64,000 bases of DNA from Microbacterium sp. Nx66 (GTDB taxonomy: Bacteria > Actinomycetota > Actinomycetes > Actinomycetales > Microbacteriaceae), in the NCBI RefSeq assembly GCF_904066215.1, contig NZ_LR880474.1, positions 496,001 to 560,000 of the forward strand. Direction: 5' to 3'. Below are positions 1-8,068 of the stretch, piece by piece. A model generated the notes under the pieces. It did no database searches and was not told the origin of the DNA. It saw only the letters and a list, made by a program, of their open reading frames with translations. A program made the translations under genes and the position numbers. Position 1 is the stretch's first letter. Every line of letters begins with the position of its first letter.

Positions 1-1
1 C

Positions 2-604
2 CGTGCCACGGCCGTGGTCGAGGCGATCGCCGCCGCGCACAAGCGCGGCGCAGGCAGCACCGTGACGGGTGTGGCCCTCGTGGAGCACGAGCGCGCGCCG
101 CACTGGCTCGTCTTCAACGTCGGGGACTCCCGGGTCTACCGGCACCACGGCACCGAGCTGGCGCAGCTCACGATCGACCACTCCCTCGGGCAGGAGCTCG
201 TCGATGCCGGAGAGCTCCGCCCCGAGGACCTCGCCTCGTTCTCGCGCCGCAACGTCATCACGCGGGCGGTCGGCGCTCCGGACAGCACCGCGGACAGCTG
301 GCTCCTCCCCGTCGTCGACGGTGAGCGGCTCCTGCTGTGCTCCGACGGGCTCACCGGCGAGGTCAGCGACGAAGCCATCCGTGCGACGCTGACCATGAAC
401 GGCCGTCCGGAGACAGCGGCGGCGGCTCTGGTGCGCCGCGCGCTGCAGGGCGGCGGACGCGACAACGTCTCGGTCCTCGTGATCGACGTCATCTCCGGCG
501 GCGCGCGGCCCCGTCCCGACGACGCGGCGGGCGGACGGGCCGCGGTGTCCGCGCTCACCGACTCGATGCTCGACGGCACGACGGTCCCGGTGCGAGCGCG
601 ATGA
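2..604 (+). CDS. PP2C-family Ser/Thr protein phosphatase, 5' end outside window
   Basis: The reading frame is already open at the first base, so only the C-terminal ~200 residues are present. PP2C phosphatase motifs are visible in order: NVGDSRVYR (metal-binding Asp), DHSLGQELV, LLCSDGLTGEVSD and GGGRDNVSVLVI (final metal-binding Asp). Such enzymes remove phosphate from Ser/Thr of cytoplasmic proteins using two Mn/Mg ions. The tail after about residue 165 is Ala/Arg rich and lies outside the domain. The stop overlaps the start of the next gene (ATGA), so the two are co-translated. With an FHA protein at 18943 and Thr-motif repeats in the next gene, it probably opposes a Ser/Thr kinase not seen here. 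The family call is secure; the target is inferred. Confidence 0.9.
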   Translation, partial: RATAVVEAIAAAHKRGAGSTVTGVALVEHERAPHWLVFNVGDSRVYRHHGTELAQLTIDHSLGQELVDAGELRPEDLASFSRRNVITRAVGAPDSTADSWLLPVVDGERLLLCSDGLTGEVSDEAIRATLTMNGRPETAAAALVRRALQGGGRDNVSVLVIDVISGGARPRPDDAAGGRAAVSALTDSMLDGTTVPVRAR

Positions 605-1275
605 GCGACGATGAGGTCGAGGAGACCGTCATCCTGACGCGGCGGGATCGCCGGCGGGCCGAAGCGGCCGTCGACCCGGTGCCCCCGGCGGCCGATGACA
701 CCTCGTCCGCCGTCGACGAGGCGACCATCGTGGTGGATCGCGCGAAGACGGCTCCGGCTCCCGACCGGACCGACGATGCCGCAGTGGACGCGCCCGAAGG
801 CACCGTCGCCGATGAGCCGGACGATGCCCGGCCCGAGGACGCCGCGGGCGAGGCCATCGACGACGCGACCGTGGTCGTCGATCGGTCCGCACCTCCGGCG
901 GCCGACGCCCCCGAGGACGCCACCGTGGCGGTCGCGCGCCCGGCTCGACGCCTGCGGCGGAAGAAGGGTGCCGCCGCAGCAGGCGACGGCATCGCACCGA
1001 AGACCGCGGGGCCGCGGTTCACGGTCGATTCCTTCGCCGCCCCGGACGGCGCACCGGCCCCCGCGATCTACAAGCCCCGACCGGCACCCCGCACCCCCGT
1101 CGCCCCGCCCGTCGTCGTCGGGGCGGCCGCACCCACGCGGGTGGTGGAGCCCGGGCTGCCCTCCGTCGCCAAGCAGGCGCAGCGGTGGAGCGTCTTCACC
1201 CTCGCTGCGACCGTCGGCGCGAGCGTCGTGTCGGTGGCCGGTCTCGTGGTGCTGGGCTTCGTCGTCTTCGGCTGA
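601..1275 (+). CDS. Tail-anchored protein with repeated Thr motifs
   Basis: A 224-residue protein starting inside the stop of the phosphatase gene. Residues 1-195 are acidic, Ala/Pro rich and probably disordered; a single membrane helix (about 197-222, LAATVGASVVSVAGLVVLGF) ends the protein, which is the layout of a tail-anchored protein facing the cytoplasm. The disordered part carries a repeated short motif, acidic-Ala-Thr-hydrophobic-Val-Asp-Arg: EETVILTRR (Thr9), EATIVVDR (Thr42), DATVVVDR (Thr90) and DATVAVAR (Thr108). Such Thr sites in acidic surroundings resemble phospho-Thr docking sites for FHA domains. No enzymatic domain is recognised. Its role as a phosphorylated adaptor near the secretion machine is inference. 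Confidence 0.8.
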   Translation: MSDDEVEETVILTRRDRRRAEAAVDPVPPAADDTSSAVDEATIVVDRAKTAPAPDRTDDAAVDAPEGTVADEPDDARPEDAAGEAIDDATVVVDRSAPPAADAPEDATVAVARPARRLRRKKGAAAAGDGIAPKTAGPRFTVDSFAAPDGAPAPAIYKPRPAPRTPVAPPVVVGAAAPTRVVEPGLPSVAKQAQRWSVFTLAATVGASVVSVAGLVVLGFVVFG

Positions 1276-1333
1276 GGAAGCAGGCGCCGTGCGGTCCTCG
1301 CTAGGGTGGGACGTCGGTGGAGGGGACGGACGG

Positions 1334-1795
1334 ATGGATCAGGGTGTGAAGCGGTCGGCGACGACGAGCAGCACGTCGCGCAGGCCACGTGTCGCCGGCG
1401 TGTTCGCCCTTGTGTTCGGTGCTCTGACGACGATCGTCGCGATTCCCTCGCTCGTCGCGGCGGGGACCGACCCGGGATTCCTCTTCGCGGGTCCGGTGGC
1501 TCTGGTCGTCGCAGCGGTGTCGTTCCTCTTCGCCGGCTTAGCCTTCCGGTTCGTCCGGGAGCCGTCGACGACGCTCACCGCGATGACCCCACTGCTCTGG
1601 CTCGTCGCGGCGGCGCTCTTCGTCGGTGTGCTGGGCAGCATGGGGGCCTTCGTCTACGGTCAGGTCGTTCAGAACCAGCAGAGCGCGGCCGTCGGGCTGC
1701 TCCTGCTCCCGTTGGCGGGAGGTGTCATGATCACCGGTGCGGTGCTCGTGGGGGCGGTCGTCAGGGCGCGACGGGCGGCAGCCGCCGGCCGGTGA
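1334..1795 (+). CDS. Four-helix membrane protein, unknown function
   Basis: A 153-residue protein with four predicted membrane helices at about 20-42, 48-70, 87-109 and 120-143 and short basic tails. Start ATG 1334 is supported by a strong ribosome binding site (GGAGGGG at 1319-1325); a TAGGGT -10-like element lies at 1302-1307, so the gene may have its own promoter. No catalytic motif is visible. It lies between the phosphatase pair and the convergent mycP operon, so it may or may not belong to the secretion locus. Function unknown. Confidence 0.8.
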   Translation: MDQGVKRSATTSSTSRRPRVAGVFALVFGALTTIVAIPSLVAAGTDPGFLFAGPVALVVAAVSFLFAGLAFRFVREPSTTLTAMTPLLWLVAAALFVGVLGSMGAFVYGQVVQNQQSAAVGLLLLPLAGGVMITGAVLVGAVVRARRAAAAGR

Positions 1796-1810
1796 GTCGG
1801 CCTCTGACTC
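1794..1810. terminator. Small hairpin between convergent genes
   Basis: GAGTC and GACTC (5-bp stem, 7-base loop) fill exactly the gap between the stop codons of the membrane protein and the convergent mycosin. It could end transcription from both sides, but the stem is short and no T-run follows, so support is weak. Confidence 0.3.
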
Positions 1811-3121
1811 TCAGACCTCGGGCTCGGGGCGGTCGAGGAGGCCGCCCTGTCGTTCGACGTCGGCCGCCGCGTCGGGCGGGGACTCCCGGCGTCGCCGGAG
1901 CACGATGAGGATGCCGAGGACCCCGAGCAGGGTCGCTCCGGCGATCGCGGCGATCAGCGCCACCTCGCGGGTGAGGATGAAGGGCGGCACGCCGTGGTCG
2001 GGGTCGACGCTCACGACCGGGGGTCGCACCGCGCTCTCCGCGGTGTCGAAGAAGGGGCTGACGGGCCCGCGCGTGGTGGGGTCGGGGAGGAGCTGGATGG
2101 CGGCCGACGGCCGGATGAAGCCCCAGCCGTTCACGTCGTCGCGGTTGTCGGCATCGGCGCGGAGTGCCGTGGCCGTCAGTCGATACGCCCACCCCGCCGG
2201 AGGATCGTCCGGGTGTGCCTGGGCGACCAGCGCGGCCGCCGCGCTCACGTAGCCGGTCGCGAAGCTCGATGCCGGGGCGTCGGAGGCGAACAGGCAGTCG
2301 CCGCCGCCCGTCGCCGCGGTGAGGACATTCGCGCCGGGGGCCGTGACGCCGACCTGCGGCCCGTGGATCGAGCTGTCGGTCGCGAGGCCGTTGGCGTCGG
2401 CCGCGCTGACGCCGAGGGCCTGTTCGTAGGCGGCGGGATACCGGGCTCCGTCTTCCGCCTCGGGGTCGGAGGCCCTGTTGCCGCCGCTGGCGACGACGAG
2501 CGCTCCGACGGCAGCCGCGTGCTCTACCGCCCCGCGCAGCGCAGGCGAGTCCGTCTCCTGTGACGACGAGACGTTGATGATGTCCGCGCCGTTGTCGGCC
2601 GCCCAGTTGATGCCGTCGGCGAGGCGCTGGGCGCTCGGGCCCCACCCCTTGTCGACGTCCTGCGGCGAATCGCTGCGGAACGCGCGCACGGACAGCAGGC
2701 GCGCGTCGGGGGCGAAGCCCACGACACCGGAGCCGGAGACGGGCTGCGCCGCGATCTGCCCGGCGATGGCCGTGCCGTGCCCGGTCAGATCGCTCAGGCC
2801 GTCAGCGCGTTCGCCGTCGCCGACGAGGTTCACGCCGCCGACGACGACGCCGGCGAGGTGCGGATTGCCGGCGTCGATCCCGGAGTCGACGACCGCGACG
2901 ACCACGCCCTTCCCGGTGGCGAGACGGTTCGCATCCTCCGCCCCGAGGGCCGTGAGTGCCGACGGCGCCTCCGCAGCGAACACCACGGTGCCGGGCTCGC
3001 AGGCACCGGTCGCCATCGACACGATCGTCGTGGGGGCAGCCGGCGCGGCCACCGCGGCGGCCGGCGTCCCCAGCACGGCAACACCCACCACGAGGGTGGC
3101 GAGAGCGGCACGGCGGCGCAT
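1811..3121 (-). CDS. mycP: Mycosin MycP, T7SS subtilisin-like protease
   Basis: A 436-residue S8 peptidase. An export signal (about 1-28, MRRRAALATLVVGVAVL onward) is followed by the subtilase domain with Asp79 (VVDSGID), His115 (LTGHGTAIAG), the oxyanion region (VVASGGN) and Ser286 (ASSFATGYVSA); a C-terminal helix (about 385-410) and RRRRE stop-transfer anchor it outside the membrane. The Ser site lacks the usual Gly-Thr before Ser. Mycosins stabilise the ESX membrane complex and cut some substrates. The start is set by the ATGA overlap with eccB; an upstream in-frame extension would lie inside eccB and lacks a signal peptide. It is the first of three mycosin-like genes in the locus and, sitting with eccB and eccD, is the likely structural one. 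Confidence 0.93.
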   Translation of the reverse strand: MRRRAALATLVVGVAVLGTPAAAVAAPAAPTTIVSMATGACEPGTVVFAAEAPSALTALGAEDANRLATGKGVVVAVVDSGIDAGNPHLAGVVVGGVNLVGDGERADGLSDLTGHGTAIAGQIAAQPVSGSGVVGFAPDARLLSVRAFRSDSPQDVDKGWGPSAQRLADGINWAADNGADIINVSSSQETDSPALRGAVEHAAAVGALVVASGGNRASDPEAEDGARYPAAYEQALGVSAADANGLATDSSIHGPQVGVTAPGANVLTAATGGGDCLFASDAPASSFATGYVSAAAALVAQAHPDDPPAGWAYRLTATALRADADNRDDVNGWGFIRPSAAIQLLPDPTTRGPVSPFFDTAESAVRPPVVSVDPDHGVPPFILTREVALIAAIAGATLLGVLGILIVLRRRRESPPDAAADVERQGGLLDRPEPEV

Positions 3122-4476
3122 CACTCGTCCCCGGAGCCGGGCGACTCTCTCGCGGCCTCGGTGGTCAGCGCCGGCCCGGCGGCGAAGAAGTCGATCCACG
3201 CGCTCGGCACCCGTCCGACGTCGCCCGGGGTGTAGCCGAGCTGTGCGAGTGGTCCGCTCGCCGCGTCTTCGGCCGACTCGTCCAGGACGGCGCCCGGGAC
3301 GGCGTAGGCGGTGCCGGACTCGTCGACGAGCACGGCCATGCCCACCGCTTCGTCCGACGGGCCGCTCGTCTGCACGAGGGCGCCGCCGCCGACGGTGACG
3401 CCGACGCGGTCGCGACCTTCCGGCAGCTCGGTGCTGGTGGACCCGAGGACGGTGCGGGCGTCGTCACCCAGGACCGCGCACGGCGTCTCGTCGGATGCGA
3501 GCGGCGTCAGCGGAAGCGTGGGCCAGTCGTCGCCACCGGCGTTCGGCACGGTGGGAACGTCGGCCACTTCCGCCGGCGACACCTCTTCCTCGTCCGTGCC
3601 GGCCTCCTGCGCACTGCCGAGCAGGTAGAGCTGGTACGCGAGCGGGCTGAGGCGCGCGAGCTCTCCGGTCGCGAGCGCGACGTAGCGCTCGTCCGCGGGG
3701 CTGCCCTGCACGTGCACGATCGTGCCCGCCGTCAGGTCGGTCCCCGGCACCTGGGCGCCGACGGCGTTCAGTCGGATCGGCTCCAGATCGGCGCCGCTCT
3801 CGAAGAGGTTGAGCCAGCGCCCGTCGACCTCGATGACGTCGCTGGTGCCGAGGCCGACCGCGCGCAACACCGCGTTGGCGTCGTCGGCGGGGACGGCGTA
3901 TCGCAGGCCGCCGGCGATCACGAAGAGCTCGTCGCCACGCTGCACCACAGCGCCCGTGCCCGTCGACGGTGCCGCGATCGGCGCCCCCGACAGCGAGACC
4001 GCGGTGCCGGCGGCGTCGTCGACGCACGCCGTCCATGCCGTGTTGATCAGGGCACTCGGGGTGGGCAGGTCGTCGGGCGCGCCGAGGATGCCGATCGAGC
4101 CGCCGACCGGGATGCCGTCGAGGGCGGCCTGATCCGTGCGCACGACCTTGAACTCGCCGGCGGGGATGAGCAGGCGGGCGCTGGCGGTGTTGATGACGGG
4201 GTACAGCGTCCCCTCGACCGAGACGTAGCGGGCGCCCGTGTCGGTGGCGACGATGAGGCGGTTGTTCTGCCAGTCGCCCGGGAGGCCCGGCTGCATGATG
4301 CCCCAGAACACGCCGACGAGGATCACGCCGACGGTGAGGGCGATGCCCGCGATCACGGCGCGCAGCGGCTTGGCGGGTTCGAGCTCCTTGCCGCCGGGGG
4401 CGCCGCCGGTGAAAGCGGAGAGGAGTCGTCGTCGGCTGAAGCCCTGGGCCTCGATCAGGTCCTTCTTGGTCGCCAT
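3121..4476 (-). CDS. eccB: EccB, T7SS membrane complex subunit
   Basis: 451 residues with the EccB layout: a short cytoplasmic N-terminus starting MATKKDLIEAQGFSRRRLLS, one membrane helix at about 40-62, then a large extracytoplasmic repeat region. Two conserved-type cysteines (WTACVDD near residue 150 and ETPCAVLG near 330) probably form the disulfide known in this family. EccB is a core part of the ESX pore complex on the outer face of the membrane. Coupled to mycP by ATGA overlap and three bases after eccD, so one operon. The C-terminal quarter is low-complexity and acidic. Confidence 0.95.
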   Translation of the reverse strand: MATKKDLIEAQGFSRRRLLSAFTGGAPGGKELEPAKPLRAVIAGIALTVGVILVGVFWGIMQPGLPGDWQNNRLIVATDTGARYVSVEGTLYPVINTASARLLIPAGEFKVVRTDQAALDGIPVGGSIGILGAPDDLPTPSALINTAWTACVDDAAGTAVSLSGAPIAAPSTGTGAVVQRGDELFVIAGGLRYAVPADDANAVLRAVGLGTSDVIEVDGRWLNLFESGADLEPIRLNAVGAQVPGTDLTAGTIVHVQGSPADERYVALATGELARLSPLAYQLYLLGSAQEAGTDEEEVSPAEVADVPTVPNAGGDDWPTLPLTPLASDETPCAVLGDDARTVLGSTSTELPEGRDRVGVTVGGGALVQTSGPSDEAVGMAVLVDESGTAYAVPGAVLDESAEDAASGPLAQLGYTPGDVGRVPSAWIDFFAAGPALTTEAARESPGSGDE

Positions 4477-4479
4477 CGG

Positions 4480-5814
4480 TCAGACGAGCCCCGCCGTGAT
4501 GACCCCGAGCGGGAGCAGGAGGGCGAGCGCGACGACCTCGACCGTGTCGCCGAGCCGCGTGAGGCGGAGGCGGGCCTTGGGTGTGAGCAGCGTGAGGCCG
4601 ATGAGGACCACGGTCGCGACCACGAGGATGAGCAGCATCCAGGTGCGCACGTCGGGGAGGGCGAGAGCGACGGTCACACCGGTCGCGGCGAGGCCGATGG
4701 CCCCGATCGCCATCAGCACGAGCACCCCGAGACGGGCGTGCATCTGCCGCGACTGGAACATCATGCCGACGAAGGCGAGCACGCACAGCACGGCGCCCGT
4801 GACACCGCTGGCGGCGACGAGCGGGGTCGCGATCAGGGCGGCGAGGCCGAGCGCGGCACGGAGCGCGATCAGCGTGCGGGTACCGGCCGCGGCGCGACGC
4901 TTCACCTCCTCGGCATCGATGGGCTGCGGTGCGGAGAACATGTCGGCATCACTCTGCGGCGAGATCACCCGGATGCGGGTGGAGCTCAGGGCCAGCCACG
5001 GGATGCCGTTCGCGAGCAGCGCCGTGGTCGCGAGCATCAGGGCGTACGAGGCGAGCGGATCGCCGAAGACCGCGGCCGCCGTGGCCGTGATCCCGACCGA
5101 GGCGCCGAGGGCGATGGGCACGAGGTGGATCTCGGGCTTGTCCTGGGTGACGGCCAGGCTGAGGCCTCCGACGACGACGAGTCCGAGCCCGAGAGCGGCG
5201 AGCGGCCAGCCCCAGATGCTCTGCGCGGGGACCGCGAGGTAGCCCGCGAGCCCGCCGTACGCCGCGGCGGTGAGGCCGAGCGCATGACCGGCCTCGGGCT
5301 GCCGCAGCCGCATCAGCACCGCGGCCGCGACGCTGAGCACGACCGCGCCCGATCCCGCGATGATCGCCGGGAGCAGAGACGTCGGCGGCGTCGCGACGAG
5401 GAGCACGGCGCAGAGGGCGAGGAAGGTGAGGCTGACGAAGAGGGCGGTGCGGGAGCTGTCCGCGGGCGTCCAGGAGTTGTGCTGCTCCGCCGTCGCGTCG
5501 ATCACGGCTTCCACGACGTCGTCGTAGATGCGCGGCTCGCGCATGAGCCCGCCGCGCACCAGGGTCAGCAGCTCGCCGTCGTGCACGCCCTGGGCCGCGG
5601 CGCCGCGAGCGGGGTCGAGGGGCGTGCCGTCCGCCCGCTGCAGCGCGTATCCGCCGTGCGTGAGGGTCGGATCCAGCACGCCCAGACTCCGAGCGAAGCC
5701 GGGGATGATCTCGACCAGGGGGACCTGCGATGGCACCCCCACGTCGAGCCTGCGGTCGTCGCTGACCACGGAGATCCGCAGCACGGTTCCTGCCACGGTG
5801 CCGCTCTGGCTCAT
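4480..5814 (-). CDS. eccD: EccD, T7SS integral membrane subunit (first copy)
   Basis: 444 residues. An N-terminal ubiquitin-like domain (about 1-95, with LRISVVSDDRRLDVGVPSQV and GYALQRADGTPLDP) precedes roughly eleven hydrophobic helices filling the rest, as in EccD. In ESX systems two EccD copies per protomer form the membrane vestibule. It opens the leftward eccD-eccB-mycP operon from the divergent promoter region at 5815-5969. A second, diverged EccD-like gene lies at 17582, so this copy may pair with it. Family call is firm. Confidence 0.94.
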   Translation of the reverse strand: MSQSGTVAGTVLRISVVSDDRRLDVGVPSQVPLVEIIPGFARSLGVLDPTLTHGGYALQRADGTPLDPARGAAAQGVHDGELLTLVRGGLMREPRIYDDVVEAVIDATAEQHNSWTPADSSRTALFVSLTFLALCAVLLVATPPTSLLPAIIAGSGAVVLSVAAAVLMRLRQPEAGHALGLTAAAYGGLAGYLAVPAQSIWGWPLAALGLGLVVVGGLSLAVTQDKPEIHLVPIALGASVGITATAAAVFGDPLASYALMLATTALLANGIPWLALSSTRIRVISPQSDADMFSAPQPIDAEEVKRRAAAGTRTLIALRAALGLAALIATPLVAASGVTGAVLCVLAFVGMMFQSRQMHARLGVLVLMAIGAIGLAATGVTVALALPDVRTWMLLILVVATVVLIGLTLLTPKARLRLTRLGDTVEVVALALLLPLGVITAGLV

Positions 5815-5868
5815 ATCGGTGGTGTCCCCCCACGTGTGCGATGCTCTCCCGCCGCAGGCGTTGCGGGG

Positions 5869-5912
5869 GTCCGGCCCGGACTCACTCTAGTTGACAGGCC
5901 AGATACTATCTG
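5869..5912. promoter_or_regulatory. Divergent T7SS promoter region with 13-bp palindrome
   Basis: Between eccD (leftward) and the first esx gene (rightward). On the minus strand TAGAGT (5884-5889) fits a -10 box for eccD, followed by a short leader that begins with the palindrome GTCCGG-C-CCGGAC (5869-5881). On the plus strand a perfect TTGACA lies at 5891-5896, though no good -10 is seen at standard distance. Next to it, CAGATA-C-TATCTG at 5900-5912 is a perfect 6+1+6 inverted repeat, a likely binding site for a dimeric regulator acting on both directions. Confidence 0.6.
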
Positions 5913-5969
5913 TTGCGAACGCGTGGACGAGCGATGGCGGCGTCGCGCGACCGGAGGAAGGCGGGGGAG

Positions 5970-6266
5970 ATGTCGGAAGAGATGAAGATCGGCGGCTCGC
6001 AGATCGAGGCGCTGGTCGGTGAGCTCCGTGGGGCGCGCGACGAGATCGCGCGACTGCTCGGCGACCTGCAGGCGAGCCTGGACCGGCTCGCAGGTGAGTG
6101 GAGCGGCGAGGCCCATCGCGCATATGCGCACGCCCAGGGGCGCTGGAATGTACTGATGCAGGAGATGCAGGACGAGCTCGACCGCGTGCAGCGACGGACC
6201 GGGGACTCGAACGACGTCTTCGCGAACGCACAGCGGTCCACCAAGAGCTTGTGGAGTGAGGCATGA
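5970..6266 (+). CDS. WXG100 (Esx) protein
   Basis: 98 residues, the usual WXG100 length, with two long helices around the turn motif Trp44-Ser-Gly46 (GEWSGEAHRAYAHAQ). These proteins are secreted by T7SS as helical-hairpin dimers. No YxxxD/E export signal is seen after the second helix, so it probably leaves with a partner that has one. The ATG at 5970 has a purine-rich ribosome binding site (GGAGGAAGGCGGGGGAG); an upstream in-frame start would add a basic non-family tail. It overlaps the next gene by four bases and heads the rightward series. Confidence 0.93.
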   Translation: MSEEMKIGGSQIEALVGELRGARDEIARLLGDLQASLDRLAGEWSGEAHRAYAHAQGRWNVLMQEMQDELDRVQRRTGDSNDVFANAQRSTKSLWSEA

Positions 6267-6919
6267 CGAATCACGATTCGACGCATGAGCGTCTGGGAGC
6301 CCTGCGCGCGGCGGACCCCGAGATCTGGACAGTGTCCGACGATGATGGGCTCGTACAGGTGTCGGTCGGGGCCGACGGTGCGTTCGACCTGCTGCGCCTG
6401 TCGCCGCAGTGGTGGCGATCGGTGCGCGCGGAGGATGTCGGTCCGCTGATCCTGCGGCTGTTCCGTGCGAGCGAGGCGTCCAGGAATCAGACGAAGGTGG
6501 AACTGGAAGAGGAGCTGGGGAACCGCGCCTCAGCGGGCGAGACCGCCCCCACCGTGGAGACGCCGAGAACGCAGGGCCGCGCCGCCCTCAGCGCTCGGCT
6601 CGGCAACCTTCTCGCCGCGTTCTCGGAACTCGATGACTATCGGCGATCCGTCGAAGCAGCGACGCGCGAGTCGATTCAGCTGCGCAGCCCGTCGGGAAAC
6701 GTGACGCTCGAGCTGGTCGGCGGGACTCCTCGCGCCCTGGACGTCGACCCCTACAACGTCCAGTTCACGCCCGAACAGACTCTCGCGTCCGAGATCGTCG
6801 GACTGTTCCAGGAAGCGGACCATTGGCTGCGTGATCAGCGTGACCGCGTGCTCGGTGACCTGCCGGAGCTCGAGGCGGTCGTGTCATCCGTCCGCGCCCG
6901 CACCCACCCCTCGCACTGA
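6263..6919 (+). CDS. YbaB/EbfC-like double-domain protein
   Basis: 218 residues. Two segments look like halves of the YbaB/EbfC fold common in T7SS loci (EspL-like): VQVSVGADGAFDLLRLSPQW with a following helix (about 32-75), and SIQLRSPSGNVTLELVGGTP with FTPEQTLASEIVGLFQEAD (about 133-190), joined by a charged helical linker. YbaB-like proteins in ESX clusters act as cytoplasmic helpers or regulators; exact role is not established. It overlaps the upstream esx gene (ATGA), implying coupled synthesis. The domain call rests on sequence pattern only. Confidence 0.65.
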   Translation: MTNHDSTHERLGALRAADPEIWTVSDDDGLVQVSVGADGAFDLLRLSPQWWRSVRAEDVGPLILRLFRASEASRNQTKVELEEELGNRASAGETAPTVETPRTQGRAALSARLGNLLAAFSELDDYRRSVEAATRESIQLRSPSGNVTLELVGGTPRALDVDPYNVQFTPEQTLASEIVGLFQEADHWLRDQRDRVLGDLPELEAVVSSVRARTHPSH

Positions 6920-6954
6920 CCACCCCTGCACCCGCATAGCGACGACGGAGGACC

Positions 6955-7266
6955 ATGAGTTACGAAGACTATGAGGCGGCGCTCGAAGATCTCGAGGCGG
7001 ACTCGAAGGTGTGGAGCGACCTGTCCACGACGTACGGCGAAGTGGCCGGGATCGTCGAGGAGTGCGCACTGGCCCGATTCGAGATGGACGGAATCGGACA
7101 CATGGTCGGTGCCGAAGAGAACTACAACACGGCGCAGGACACGATCTCGACGCTCGTCGACGATGCCAAGATCGCGCTCCAGGCCGTGTCGGACAAGCTT
7201 GTCCAGACGAAGCGGAACTACGAGGCGGCCGACGGCTACTCGCAGTGGTTGCTGGATCAGGGCTGA
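6955..7266 (+). CDS. Small helical T7SS-type protein with YxxxD signal
   Basis: 103 residues, strongly helical and acidic, without WXG. Near the C-terminus Tyr89-Glu-Ala-Ala-Asp93 fits the general T7SS export signal YxxxD/E placed after a helix. It sits between the YbaB-like gene and the larger helical protein at 7291, the position expected for a small partner that carries a bigger substrate to EccC. No named family recognised with certainty; it may be an EspC/EsxB-like partner. Ribosome binding site GGAGG lies just before the start. Confidence 0.75.
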   Translation: MSYEDYEAALEDLEADSKVWSDLSTTYGEVAGIVEECALARFEMDGIGHMVGAEENYNTAQDTISTLVDDAKIALQAVSDKLVQTKRNYEAADGYSQWLLDQG

Positions 7267-7290
7267 GCCGGAGCCTCGGAGAGGAACAAC

Positions 7291-8061
7291 ATGGAGTTCA
7301 TCACACCCACCGACCAGGGTTCGTTCGACGACCTGGTGCGCAACGTCACCGACGGCATCGCCGAGACCGGCCAGAAGCTCACGGAATGCAACGAGGCGTA
7401 CGACGCCAAGAAGGGCGACATCAGCCTCTGGGATAAGTTCCTCGACTGGTTCAAGAACACCATGAACGAGGTCAGGGAACGTCTCAACGACGCCATCGAG
7501 AAGTACAACGAGTTCGTCGCCACGATCGCCGACTATCTGAGTCCCGGCAATCCGTTCGCGATGTACGCGAAGCACGACAAATGGATCACGGTCAAACAGA
7601 AGATCACCGGCTCCAAGACGACGATCGAAGGTTCCTACCTGCGCGCGGACAGCACGTGGAAGGGCGACCCCGGCGATGGCTACGGTGACCTCGCGGAACG
7701 GCAGAAGGCCGCGATGGACACCCTGGCGGGGTACACGGACTCGATGATGGACTTTCTCAACGAGTACGCGGAGAAGATCCTCAACGCGTGGATCGACTTC
7801 GGTGAGCGGATGATCACCTACATGCTCGACCAGGTCGACGCGGCGTCCGAGTTCATCTCGGCAGACCCGCTGAAGTGGCTCGACATCGTGCCGAAGATCG
7901 TGAATGTCTGCACGAACCTTGCGCAACTCGCGGTGGACATGACGGCGCAGCTGGCCCGGAACTTCACCGCATCGAAGAGCACCGCCGACTCGCTCAAGCA
8001 GGGGATGGCCAATCTCTACGGCTTCCCGAACGGCACCTGGCCGGCTGCCGTCATCTACTGA
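7291..8061 (+). CDS. Helical protein with WXG turn, probable T7SS substrate
   Basis: 256 residues, mostly amphipathic helix. Residues about 1-85 form one helical region; after a break (LSPGNPFAMYAKHD) a second begins with Trp-Lys-Gly-Asp-Pro-Gly (STWKGDPGDGYGD), a WXG-type turn between two helices. Two moderately hydrophobic stretches follow (LNAWIDFGERMITYMLD and IVPKIVNVCTNLAQLAVDM) that could insert in a membrane. No signal peptide and no enzymatic motif. Its place after esx, YbaB-like and YxxxD genes and directly before a lipoprotein gene suggests an exported cargo. Function unknown. Confidence 0.7.
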   Translation: MEFITPTDQGSFDDLVRNVTDGIAETGQKLTECNEAYDAKKGDISLWDKFLDWFKNTMNEVRERLNDAIEKYNEFVATIADYLSPGNPFAMYAKHDKWITVKQKITGSKTTIEGSYLRADSTWKGDPGDGYGDLAERQKAAMDTLAGYTDSMMDFLNEYAEKILNAWIDFGERMITYMLDQVDAASEFISADPLKWLDIVPKIVNVCTNLAQLAVDMTAQLARNFTASKSTADSLKQGMANLYGFPNGTWPAAVIY

Positions 8062-8068
8062 GGTGATC

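Noticed and set aside
2956..5985. A 1009-codon open frame antisense to mycP-eccB-eccD
   Set aside because: It has Arg/Asp/Gly-biased composition typical of shadow frames in high-GC DNA, and the opposite strand codes three recognisable T7SS proteins.
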